From NCBI GenBank assembly GCA_003116995.1, contig BDSL01000071.1, positions 434,001 to 498,000 on the forward strand: a stretch of 64,000 nucleotides of DNA, in the 5' to 3' direction. Source of the stretch: Yamagishiella unicocca. Its lineage: Eukaryota; Chlorophyta; Chlorophyceae; Chlamydomonadales; Volvocaceae. Both the position numbers and the translations under genes were made by a program. A model generated the notes under the pieces. That model saw nothing but the letters and a program-made list of their open reading frames with translations. It searched no databases and was not told where the DNA came from. Of this stretch, positions 54,250 to 64,000 are shown one piece after another. The first letter of the stretch is position 1. The number at the start of each line of letters is the position of its first letter.

Positions 54250-55300
54250 GGTTGACTCAGCGTTTGAGAAAGGTTGCGGCGGACTTTGAAGGAGAGTTTG
54301 CGGCTAGCAAGTCAGTGCCCTTGTCCAGGATTCCGGGGTCCTCTTGCTTCTGCAGCCACTTCTCGAAGGACTTGCTCCAACGGCAGGCAATGTCGTACCA
54401 CCAAAAGTGGACCGCCGTGCCCACCACCATCAGCGACTGGATCGCCGCGATGGAGTAGAAGTGCCGTTCTCCACGGAAGAAGTTCATTAGCCGCAGCAGC
54501 ATACCATGGCGGCATACGACGACTCCAACCGCCGTCACCAGGTTCTGATAGGGCAAACAAGCAAGCGTGTTTGGGTAAGGTGGACTATGTGGTGAGTGAC
54601 TGGGGAGAAAGGATTAAGGAGAAAGGTGGATCTGTGGGAGGAACATGAAATAATCATGGTGGCAAAAGTCCCTGCCCTAAACCTGCTGCGGCTGCTCCTG
54701 CTACCGCAGCAGCTGCTGATGCTGTACCAGCCACCGCCGCCATCGCTAGCCCCGCCACTGCTCCCGCCGCGCTTCCGCCCGTACCTGCGACAACTGCTGC
54801 ATCCATTGCTGCTGCCGGTGTCTCCTCACTTGTCCCCGCCGCCGCCGCCTCCGCTGCCATCTGCCTGGCCACCATCTCTGCCGCTGCCGCTGCTGGCGTA
54901 CCATAGCTGCAATGGGCATCTCCGCAGCACGGGCAGCCATTTGCGGCCCCTGCTGGCCAGCGTGAAAGGGTCTCGGGGTAGTCTGCCATCAGCCCAAACA
55001 TGTTGTAATAGGCGTTTATGGCGTGACGCAACCGTTGGCGAAGCATGGCGTGGGTCAGGGGAGGCGGTGGGCCAGTAGCAATTACCGAAACACCTTGCCG
55101 TGATGGCAGTTCTAGAGGCTGCACACCATTCTCCTCCCACGCTGTCATCATCGCTCCACAAAAACCATCTGCCGAGATGTGTTTGGTGTAGTACGACAGG
55201 AGAGCGTACTGCTGAAGGACGGAGTTATGTCACCAGAGAATGGCGTTCCCGTCGCGCCGTAGCCTGAGGTCCCACGACACGCATAGGCGTTGGAGGGAGA
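54250..55300 (-). mobile_element. KDZ-like transposase remnant
   Basis: On the minus strand an ORF at 55151-54654 contains NAYYNMFGLMADYPETLSRW and NGCPCCGDAHC, followed by an Ala/Gly-rich expansion. A second segment at 54556-54257 contains AVHFWWYDIACRWSKSFEKW. A CPCCG cluster and a YDIACRW motif are features of Kyakuja-Dileera-Zisupton transposases, which are common in green algae. The reading is broken by stops. The assignment rests on remembered motifs. Confidence 0.42.
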
Positions 55301-55941
55301 GGGGGGATTGCGAGGGGTATGCATGGGCGGCGGGGGTCCAGGGGAGTTGGGGTTGGCGCGCGGTGTGTTTTTTGTGCGTGTGTGTCCTCGTGTGGCTGGG
55401 GAAGAGGCTAAGACAGATGTTTATCTGGTAGCACCCTGGTCGCGTCCTGGTGGTCCAAGGGACGCAAATTGGATGGTACTTTTGCCCTGATCGCCCCCCT
55501 CCCTCCCCTCCCTCCCCTCTCTCCCCTCCCCTCACTCCCTGGCTCTTCTCGCCTACGACTGAGCCCGATAGTCCGGTCTAGCGGTCTATAATGGTGCAAA
55601 TAATATTCTTGTTATTCGCCAGCATTTTGCAAGTGTTTCTGACACGAAATTCTGTAAGAGGAAATACGCCAAGGCAAATGTATTACGCCGAGGAAAGTGC
55701 GGGTGTCGTGCAATACGCCATACGCCTGGCGTATTATTTTGGGGGGTCGTAATACGCCGAACGACCAAAAAGAATACGGTCGCATTCCTGTCCGGGCCGG
55801 AGGTCGCTCAACTCTTACTCCCTAATACAGCGTATACAAACAAACTCAATAGTACTAATAGGCGAACAACCCTGCACGAAATTGCCGAATAGTGGAAAGC
55901 GCCAGCCTATGATTGTGTGACGAGGGCACTCGCTGAGCGTT
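55301..55941. other. Region upstream of HNH gene with palindromic AATACGCC motifs
   Basis: Includes a pyrimidine tract (55493-55550) and an AT-richer part. At 55712-55735 AATACGCCA and TGGCGTATT form an inverted repeat with a 6-base spacer, and related TATTACGCC / AATACGCC motifs flank it at about 55680 and 55749. Confidence 0.45.
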
Positions 55942-58900
55942 ATGGCAGAATATCTGGCGTACTTGCGCACCAGGCTGGAGTTTGTTGACAAGGCGGTTGA
56001 GGACACACAGACGGCGTTGGAGACAACGGAGAGGGAGCTTCGCGAGAGGCCCCAGGACGCCGTCCTTCTTGCCCAGCGCAACCGGCTGGTCAACGCCCTT
56101 GAGCGCCTGTATGCTCGCCAAAAGAACCTGGAGGACAGACTGCCAGGTGACTACGCGATTGTGCGCAGCAAACGATGTGACATCGCTCCGGGGGCGAGCA
56201 AAATCTCTTGATCTTGTTGTATCGCGCAGTCTCGTTGATTCGGAATCCACGTGCAGCATTATTACGTTACGTTACGTACCAACTTGCATATGGCTCCCCG
56301 GCCGCTTCCACGACGTGCACTTGGGTTGCAGGCGCTGCGTCTATCGTGGGCACATTAGGCGGTGAGTGGGGCTGTGCGCAAAGAGTAGCGGCTGGTCACG
56401 ACACGCCGCAGCGCAGAGGGTGGCCGCTGGACAGCGGTGATGCACAGTGAGGTAGGGGCAGACGCCAGCTTTGTTCGACGGTTGAGGTGCTGCACTCTAT
56501 CCCTTCCCGGCCACCAGACTGCACCAGACAGCGCCGCTCCAACCTTCACATGCCTTCCGTTCACATGTGCACTCTGTTTGGATGTACGTTTTGGTTGCTT
56601 TCAGGCGCGGCGGCTGGCCTGGGCGTGGGGAGCACGGCCAGGGCCGGTGAGTTGGATGTGTTCTTGCTTGGCCTGGGAAAATCCGGCAGATCTAGCACTA
56701 CGCGGTGGTTAACTACGTACTTGACGGAGCTGAAGAGCGCGCACACGCCCAGAGTAGGGACAGTGGGTACTGGGGAGAGGTTTCAGCACGGAGGAGTCAC
56801 CCAGGGTTTGACTTAGGGGAGACATCCTCCCCTGGATGGGACACGCTCTCCTCCCGCACACGCGCACACGCACACGCACGCACGTACGTACGCACACACG
56901 CATACTATGATAGCTGAGCTACGGCCCCTTCAAGCCTGCATGGCTGGTTAGCAATTGTGGAATCTGACCTCTGCCTGTGTGTGTGTGTGTGGGGGGGGGT
57001 AGTTCATTCCAAAACCTAAAGCAACCATTGCAACCCGAAAAACCAAACCCAGAACCAGAATGCGCGGAGGAGAGGGATGTACCCGTGTTCATGGCGATAA
57101 TCTTCTGTCTTGTTCATCTGGTCGTCGTTGGCATCTTGGGTCATCGGCCGCGAAGTAGTAACTCCAGTCGGCGTTCTCGCGTCACCCAGGCTCGCCGCGC
57201 ACACAGACCCAGCCCAACCCAGCCCATTGCGCAAATCACACGTGATACCCACCTGCGTTGTAAGACTCAGGCACTGGGAGGGGCCGTTGCTATGTGGAGA
57301 GGTTAAGAGGGGGTGGCACGATCCCGACGACATTATTCCCGCGACATGTCCCCAGACACATATGTGCGGGTGCGCAGGCAGAGCCTGGGCGGGACGTTGT
57401 AGGAGGCGGTGTAGGAGGCGGGCGCTCTTGGTCAGGTGTCCTTGGTCGGGCGGTCTCGGACAGCGGTCTCACCATACCGCGGGGAGGCGGAGGTTGGAGG
57501 GGGGGCGGCGGATGTGGGGGTGGAGGGGAGAGGTACGAGCCCGGCCCAACCCATACGCATGCTGTCCCCTGGCCCAGTTGCCCAAGCCTTTGGTTCAAAG
57601 AAAGAGCTTCTGCCCACGCGGAAGTGGCCCTGCAATCCGGCGGGGGGGGGAACCTTTGTCTGTGGTGACACGGTGATTGGCTATCTTGCCTCTAATCATT
57701 TACGATGGCGACGTTTTCTGTCCTTCAAACGAATCCCTCTCCACGACACCCTCCTCAAACAGCTGAAAGCCTTCCGTAGTATGAATTCTGATGTTAGATG
57801 CTTACCTTACTTGGTCTCACGGGAGCGGGCTTGCTGGCATGGGGAACGCAAATGGTCCCACAGGAGAATACAAGCGGGCATGGAGACTACGATGGGAGTC
57901 AGTGGGGCTTTTGCGGCTTCCACGTGACGTGACGTTGAGGTTCACTAAGGCATGAAACGCGCAGCGGAGTGCATGTCGTAACTTGCTTGTGCCTCCCGGT
58001 TCTGCAGGCGTGGCAGCTTCCCAGGGCGCGGGGACCGAGGTGGAAGCCGGTGAGTTTGTATTCTGGCCTAGGGATTGGCTGAACGGCGAATGCGTTTAAG
58101 CAGCAGCCTTAGCATCCCATGGGTGGGCTATCGCGAGGAGCACCGCACAGTACGCTGGCCGTCGCGGGGATCCACCTCGGCCGCTGAAGGGCACAGCTGC
58201 ACCGTGACTATCCTGAAAGCGCATTGGGGTACTGTAGTGTTTGTCCGCAATCTGCTACTGGTAAGCATTTTCACGAGACTGTAGGGTCGAGATCGTTTGT
58301 TGTGGACCGGCAGCAGAGTGGGCGGGCCCATCATCACAAACTCCTACCCACTGGCTCATTAGTACGTCAGTATAGGAACGGCTCTTCCACACGCTCTTCC
58401 TTGGGGCTTCTAGTGAGCGCTGTTGCCTCTCATGCCTTCAGCTCTGTGCATGGTGTGAACGCGCATAGATTGTACGCCAATCATTAAACATGTGTTCGCC
58501 CCGGAATAAACACCTGCAGCTGTTCTCGAGCTGCTGGATCAGCTCAAGCTGGAGCTTGGGGACATCCGGGAGGAAATCAGGGACCAGAGCCAGTTCGTAC
58601 TAGTCCTGTTGCAGGGCGAGTTCACAGCTATATCCAGCAAGGACAGCACGCCCTACCGCGAGAATGCCTTCAAGTACTACGGCTACAGCGCCAGCCCCAA
58701 GACCGTGCAGTGCATGGTGACCGGAGAGCACATGCCAGCCACCAGTATCAAGGCTTGGCATATCTTCCGTCAGGGCTGGAACCGGGGTTACCTGGTAAGT
58801 CTGGTTGGCTGCGGTGTGGAGTTGCAGACTACTATTGTGTCCGGAGTGGGCCCACACATGAGCATGCTACCAACAAGACTGGGTCTCTTCCACCCGGCCC

Positions 58901-59861
58901 TGTCCTTGAGCCGCTTCGCATCCACTTCATAGTTGCTTACTGAATCCCCTTCCCCCCCGCCGCGCTTCAGATGTGAGCTTTTATCCTCTTGCTGTTGTGT
59001 TGCACGTATGGGTCCGGGTGACGCTTCTTATCAATCTTGAACCAGTCCTTTCCTCAACAGTCTATGTAGTTAGCACTGCTCACACACGCACACACACCAA
59101 AACACGAAATCCTCCATTTACTCCTATGCTGCGCAGCCGCTGCTGGGCGTCACCTCCGTGCACGACCCGCGCAACATCATCCTGGTCCGCACGGAAGTGG
59201 AGACCGCTTTCGACCGGTTTGAGCTGGCCATCATTCCCCAGAACGAGAACGGCGTTGAGTGCTATCAGGTGAGCAAGAATGCTGGTTCCGGGGCAGGTGA
59301 GGGGTGGGTAGTCGATGCGCCGAATCGCAGCTAAGTCTCACCAGAAATGTGGAGCTGTCATTGAGTTGGGAGAGAGTATGATGCCCCCGGATGAACCCCT
59401 TCAAACTAATGGCTACTCATCATTCTCTCAGGGGAGCGCACTCGGATGGCGTGGAGAAATCGTGTCTTTATGGCTTGCATAACGGGCCATATTCCGCATT
59501 CGTAAAGTTGTGCGATCCCTTGATAATGCAGATCTACGTGCTGAAGAAGTCGTTGCTGCTGAACGCGCCGGAACAGTTCATTGGAACGGGCGACGCCACC
59601 AAGTCGGATACCAAAAAGTGGGAGGACGTTCACACAAAGTACCTGCACGTGGCGGGCGACAACCTGCCCGCCCGCCGCCTGCTGGCATTTCACGCACACC
59701 ACGCAATCAAGTACGCTGTCAACGCCGGCTGGCAGAAGCCTGGCGAAGTCACAATGTCGCAGGCGGGCTGGGCCTCGCCTGGGTATGACCGCGAGTTGAT
59801 GCGCAAGTATCTGGAAGGAGCTGTGACAGCAGCAGCCAGCGAGGACAACCAGTCGCAGTAG
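55942..59861 (+). CDS. HNH_2-type nuclease domain protein
   Basis: Proposed exons: 55942-56146, 56605-56646, 58008-58049, about 58104-58260, 58520-58794, 59137-59268, 59532-59861. Exon 1 encodes a coiled coil (FVDKAVEDTQTALETTEREL). Exons 2 and 3 are both 42-nt, phase 1-1 exons with related Gly/Ala-rich products. Exon 5 has LKLELGDIREEIRDQ and then CMVTGEHMPATSIKAWHIF; exon 6 has PRNIILVRTEVETAFDRFEL. The His, Asn and Phe-Asp of the HNH_2 fold are therefore present. Phases close for exons 1-3 and 5-7, but not across exon 4, so a boundary is wrong or the gene is damaged; it also lacks a 60-bp block present in the left copy. Function unknown. Confidence 0.6.
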
Positions 59862-60912
59862 GTAGCAGCAAGGTAAGAGGTAGTAGTCGCTGGAGGCAGG
59901 AGGATTCGTTGAAGAAGTGGACGACTCAGCTAGGGGCCATGTCAGCTGACTCAGCACGTGCGTTGTGTCGTCACCCCGGAGCTTTTGGTGAATGGACATG
60001 CGAGCACGGTCACGACATGGGGTGTGTGGCAATCATGGGATAAGGGAGGGACAAATGCACGTGCATCTTTGTAGGGCAGGTCATGTAGTCTAAGTGGGTA
60101 AATGGTGCGGGGGGTAATGCGATGCTTTATTTGGGACCTGCAAAGCTGGCTTATTCAAGTAAGGAAATGCCGGCGGTGCGTGAACGGGGGCGACAATTCG
60201 AGCGTGCAAGCTCACATCGGCCATCTCGTCCTGTTTTCAGCGCGGGCTTTTTTGCTTTCAATTCAACGGCACCCGATGAGTGGCGTGTGCCTAGTGTGGG
60301 CCCTGAGCGGTGACTGTGTAGAAGGCAGGTGTGAGTTCGTACAGCGCGCCTGCTCGCCATAAATATGTGCATGGGCTCGCACGCCTCAGTCAAAAGGTCA
60401 ATTTTGAGGGTGAAGCCGGCACTGCGGTTGTGGGTAGTCCCACCATAAATGGCGACATACCGGCGCCGACGGCAACGTGGAGAGCGAGTTGCAGTTGCAG
60501 CCCAGCAGCAGCCCAAGCTGTGAAGTAGTCTATGACCTGGAGATGAGCCCGGTGGATGATCGAGTGCGTGGGATTGGCATGGATTCTGGGCCCCGCCAGC
60601 AGTATCGGAGTGATGGTAGTCCTGCCCGAAATACACCATTAACACCGGCGCCCGTAGCCGCACCCGCGGCCCTGCATGACATAGCGCGAGGCGGCGGCGC
60701 ACATGTTGAAGGGGCACATGGCGGTGACGGGATTTGCGGCGGGCCTGGCGGTGCCTTCTCACGCACTCGCGGGGCTGGGGCTAATGGGTGCTGATGATGG
60801 TGTGGGTGGTGGGAGCAAGAGCGTTTAGCTGCCGCGCATCGGTTTTGAACCGCCTGCAGGCGACACGGGAAGCGGTGCCGAGCCCATCAGCGCGTCTAAG
60901 TATTGTGCTATT
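56831..60912. repeat. Right arm of large inverted duplication
   Basis: Inverse copy of 26050-30255. It starts within intron 2 of the HNH gene (CCTGGATGGGACACGCTCTC) and ends where similarity stops after GTATTGTGCTATT near 60912. Beyond the gene's last exon it includes about 1 kb of downstream sequence shared with the left arm. Confidence 0.9.
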
Positions 60913-62384
60913 TCTCTGTAACGAGATGCTGACGAGTTTCCTACGAGCCGCCCCTGCGCCCCGCCCGCGCGCGCCCCCATCGACTGTCATGCACCCCAGC
61001 AAGTGCCGCCGCGCGCCAGGGCTCCTTCTTCAAGTAGGTCCCACTGCCAGCCTTGTGAAACCGTGTAGAGAACTGCTCAGATGCAACTCGACCAGTCGAC
61101 CAGGTGCCGGGTGAGTGAAACGCTCCGGCGCGCCTCACACAACGTGTCATGCAACCGGACATGTTCCCTTCGCACATCGGTCGCACTCATCTGCATCCAC
61201 ACGCGGGGCGGCTGGCGCCAGTGTCAACCGTGTGAAACCGTGTGCGCACAGAGGCAGCTCATGGAAACCGGGTCAGCCCCATGCGTGTCTCTGAGTTTAC
61301 ACGCAGCTCACACGCGCAGCTTCCCAGACGGCGCGCGCACGACTATGCACTCCCACTCGCGCTGCGCGCCAACCGTCAGCCTCCGCCGTGCTTCACCGTG
61401 CTCAGACGCAGCTTCCCACACGCGTGCGCGCTCAACTGCCAGCTCCCACTCGCGCGCCTACCAACTAGCACTAACTGCCCGTGTGCGTCACTACAGTCAG
61501 GTAGCTTCCGAGCCGGGCCACCGTACAACTACCTGCTCACAATCGCGCAGCTGCCGACTCCCAAGTCAACTCATGTACGGCTGAGGGGGGTGGAAGTGCC
61601 GTACACAAGTTAGTTGGGGGTTAGTCGGAGCTGTCCTAGAACCGCCATTTATCTATTTTTTCACAGCTGGTACGGACGCTTCGGGGTTGTGATAATCGAT
61701 AAGCAGTGTCGGGCAGACTGCGCAAACGTAGCGCAGCCTCCTTCGCCTGCAAAGGCGCACCCGCGTGCCTGACTGCAAACGAAAGCTACTGTGTAATGTG
61801 GTGGTCATTTGGTCCAAGATAAATCACAGGCTGAAGCTCCCGTGCTCCCCCCACCCCCCGACTACACAAATGCTCTGGTTTACCCCCACCCCGTGTAAAG
61901 CCCGTGTAACTAGGCAAACCAGGAAGACGCCTTCCCCATGCGTCGCCCCTACTCGTCTCACTACGACGGCAGGTGTTGGGGGGTACGCGTGTACCGCACA
62001 GCAGGCACAACGCCTCGTAAAGCCAATTACTGTCAGGGGCGCCGGTGCAACTGGGGCTGGGTTCGCTGTCGCAAAATCCACTCCAACCAGCCACTTCGCA
62101 CGCGTGCACGTCGTGCGCCGACACCCTCACGCGGCACGCCTCACCCCTGCCCTCGCCCGCGCCTCCGCATGTCCGTGTCCTCATTTGCGCGTAGTGCCTG
62201 CTGTGCCCTTGGTTTCGCGGGTCAGCTAGGGGCGTGTCACAGTGTCGTACGGTTGACGTGCCCAAACGTACAGACGTGCCCAAACGTTGTAAACGTTTTC
62301 GTTCCTTGGTACCAATAGTGGCCCGGTGCGTCTCGTAGTGTCGAGGGTAGCGTTCCTTTCTATTCCCTGCTCGCTGCCACAGAA
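60913..62384. other. Region right of the duplication, no gene recognised
   Basis: Long but composition-driven open frames, rich in Ser/Arg/His/Thr, occur on both strands. Many CACACG- and CTCACACG-type motifs recur at 61300-61450. None resembles a protein family. Confidence 0.35.
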
Positions 62385-62874
62385 ATGCTGTCTACGGCCA
62401 TGCTCCTTGCAGGGCGCCGTGCCTCGGCTGTTGGCCAGCAGCAGTCGGCAGGCGTGTCCGTAAGGGCTGTGCAGCCGCTGGGCGCGCTCCTCCTGCGTTG
62501 CGGCTTCGTGACCAACTCTACGGACATTTACAACATCCACAAGGATACGCCGAAGAACAATGCCCAAACCACTCTCGAGTACACGGAGGCGAGCGGCTTG
62601 CTGGACTGGTTTGTGGTCGTGGCCATCAAGGCAAAGGCAGGCGCACCCCGACCAGGAAGGCCTCCCGGCACGTGCATGCAGGCCACCCTGAAAGTGGTGA
62701 ACAACATCATCGCCCGGTACCCACCGAACTACAAGGCGAGCGCCATCATCCCGGTGCTGGACATTACGCAGCAGCAGAACAACGGCTACCTCGTCTCGCA
62801 GCCCTGAATCGCGTGGCGGAGCTGCTGGAGATGCCGCCTATCCGCGTGTATGAGCTGGCCTCAAAATTTTCGCC
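62385..62874 (+). pseudogene. Truncated, frameshifted copy of complex I 24-kDa subunit (NDUFV2/NUO5)
   Basis: Starts with a mitochondrial-type presequence (LLAGRRASAVGQQ). IYNIHKDTPKNNAQTTLEYT follows and, after a possible intron (about 62610-62679), NNIIARYPPNYKASAIIPVL, DITQQQNNGYL and then, in another frame, LNRVAELLEMPPIRVYELAS. One base is missing near 62802 (TCGCAGCCCTGAAT), which creates a stop. Homology ends at about 62866-62874, before the iron-sulphur cysteine region, and unrelated sequence follows. The parent protein is the peripheral-arm [2Fe-2S] subunit of mitochondrial NADH dehydrogenase; this copy cannot encode it. Confidence 0.75.
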
Positions 62875-63368
62875 TTTGGATTCGCCGGGCTTTCTCACGA
62901 GATACACGGGGGTCCCTGTATAATAGTTTGCCTGTAGTTTCCCTGTAGTTTCCCTGTAGTTTTGCTGTAGTTTCCGAATTGGGGCGGCCCGCCCTTGGGG
63001 GAAACCGCGGGAAAGAGTCCGTCCATGGATCAAGCCCTGCCGACCTCATTTTTGCTTCCACTCGAGACCTGTCGACTCGGAACGCGATTATTATTTGGGC
63101 AGCTGTTTACAGTAATTGTTTGGGCATTACTTTTGCAGCTGGCGTCCGCATCACGAAGGTTTCCAACCATAGTCGGCAAAGTAACCAATTGGGAATCACA
63201 GTGCGGACGCAAATTCAGACGCAAATGCAGGGTACAAAGCTTAGTCGGCTGGATTTTCGACTCGGAACGCGCGAGTTGCTTGTCTTTGTCCCGAGTCGGG
63301 GAGCGCAGCAAGCAGGAGTGGCTGAGCGCACTTCCAAAGGTGGCCAAACGAGGGCGCCAAAGTTGTAA
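62875..63368. repeat. Repeat-rich junction: CTGTAGTTTCC array and CGACTCGG inverted repeats
   Basis: At 62928-62975 a short tandem array of CCTGTAGTTTC occurs four times. CGACTCGGAACGCG occurs at about 63073 and 63257, and CGACTCGGAACGTG near 63380. The last two are followed at 40-50 bases by CCGAGTCGGG, so CGACTCGG/CCGAGTCG pairs can form stems. The following GAGCGCAGCAAGCAG is also repeated. Confidence 0.55.
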
Positions 63369-64000
63369 CGGCTGATTTGCGACTCGGAACGTGTGAATTT
63401 TCGGAATTTTGTGTTTTTTTGGTCCGAGTCGGGAAGCGCAGCGAGCAGTACGAGAAGTAGGCGCTCCTCACCCGTCGTGAGGTGGTGCAGGGTTTGTGGT
63501 AATCGTAGTTGTGTGGAGGACGAACGTCATGTTCTACTGGAATGCCCTGAGTACGCGGAGGAAAGAGAGTTGCTGTGGCCCTCAGGTATACCGCCGCCTG
63601 GGACAACGATGGCGCACGTCATGGCGATGGGGAATCAGCGAGATCTAGCTCGTGTTATCCATGCTATCAGAATGCGAGTATCCATGCTATCAGAATGCGA
63701 GGATTACAAGGGAGCCAGAACGGCTCAAGCGCGGAAGCGCAACCAGGCGGGCCCGATGGGCCAGACCACGACACAGGTCACTGGGCAAAAGAGCCCGCCC
63801 TCACCGGCCGGGAAGGGGCAAAAGCCGAAGGCAGCCATACACGAGGACACGGAGAAGACAGCACGCACAACTCAAAGCACGGGGAGGAGAACAAGCGCGT
63901 CCAGAAAACACGAACCACCTGCACCAAGCCAGCAGCGAGACGCAAGGAACGCGTCCCGGCAAAACGGGGGCCCCAAGCCCCAGATCCCAAAAGCACCCAC
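63369..64000 (+). CDS. Non-LTR retrotransposon ORF, C-terminal zinc-knuckle part (runs off window)
   Basis: The frame is open from 63369 to the window edge; no start was fixed. It contains WCRVCGNRSCVEDERHVLLE followed by CPEYAEERELLW. The spacing C-x2-C ... H-x4-C and the C-P-x-Y-x3-R ending are typical of the C-terminus of LINE-type reverse-transcriptase ORFs. After this comes a Lys/Arg/Pro/Gln-rich tail. An 18-bp direct duplication (ATCCATGCTATCAGAATG) lies at 63657-63696. The element is in the same orientation as the L1-like remnant at 51.9-53.9 kb, but continuity cannot be shown. Confidence 0.55.

Noticed and set aside
61081..62318. Ser/Thr/Arg-rich frames on both strands right of the duplication
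   Set aside because: Composition is uniform low complexity, with no splice or family evidence.

Overview
The window looks like nuclear DNA of a flagellated green alga, probably chlamydomonadalean or volvocine. Evidence: GC-rich genes split into many short exons with GT-AG introns, tRNA-derived SINE-like repeats, long Ala/Gly/Ser low-complexity stretches inside conserved proteins, a ciliary microtubule-inner-protein gene, and remnants of LINE and KDZ-type elements. No bacterial operon, CRISPR array or rRNA was seen. Exon junctions were placed by hand; for most genes the exon lengths sum to an intact reading frame.

Layout, left to right. 0.5-4.8 kb: TRM5, the tRNA m1G37 methyltransferase (8 exons). 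5.4-7.2 kb: a tRNA-Pro(UGG) gene and a nested cluster of two tRNA-headed SINE-like families. 7.9 kb: a near-perfect 57-bp-arm hairpin. 8.6-9.9 kb: a single-pass membrane protein ending in a CaaX-like box (minus). 12.1-13.2 kb: a TLC/LAG1-type membrane protein (minus), divergent from a J-domain protein at 13.6-15.3 kb. 15.8-20.6 kb: a large secreted protein (minus), head-to-head with a sigma-like glutathione S-transferase (20.9-23.3 kb). 24.4-26.0 kb: a small Crinkler/RHS-type nuclease-like gene (minus).

26.05-30.26 kb and 56.83-60.91 kb are two arms of a large inverted duplication, about 4.1-4.2 kb each and 26.6 kb apart. The right arm holds most of an HNH_2-type nuclease gene whose first exons lie outside the duplicated segment; the left arm is a 5'-truncated, frameshifted copy beside the other nuclease-like gene. 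Between the arms: a Cys/His-rich protein with 70-residue repeats (32.5-35.2 kb), a 176-bp satellite, a SPOUT1/C9orf114-type RNA methyltransferase (37.3-39.6 kb), VAC14 (13 exons, 40.5-48.9 kb), a CIMIP1/C20orf85-like ciliary gene (minus, about 51 kb), a decayed L1-type LINE and a KDZ-like transposase remnant. The right end has a truncated, frameshifted NDUFV2 copy and the open 3' ORF of another non-LTR element running off the window.

The main unusual theme is the introns. Short repeats recur in introns of unrelated genes (introner-like). Tandem arrays duplicate splice sites, most strikingly five in-frame 5' splice sites in TRM5. Pieces of one exon of the secreted-protein gene recur in its own introns on both strands. 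Apart from the divergent pairs, the genes do not form an obvious pathway.
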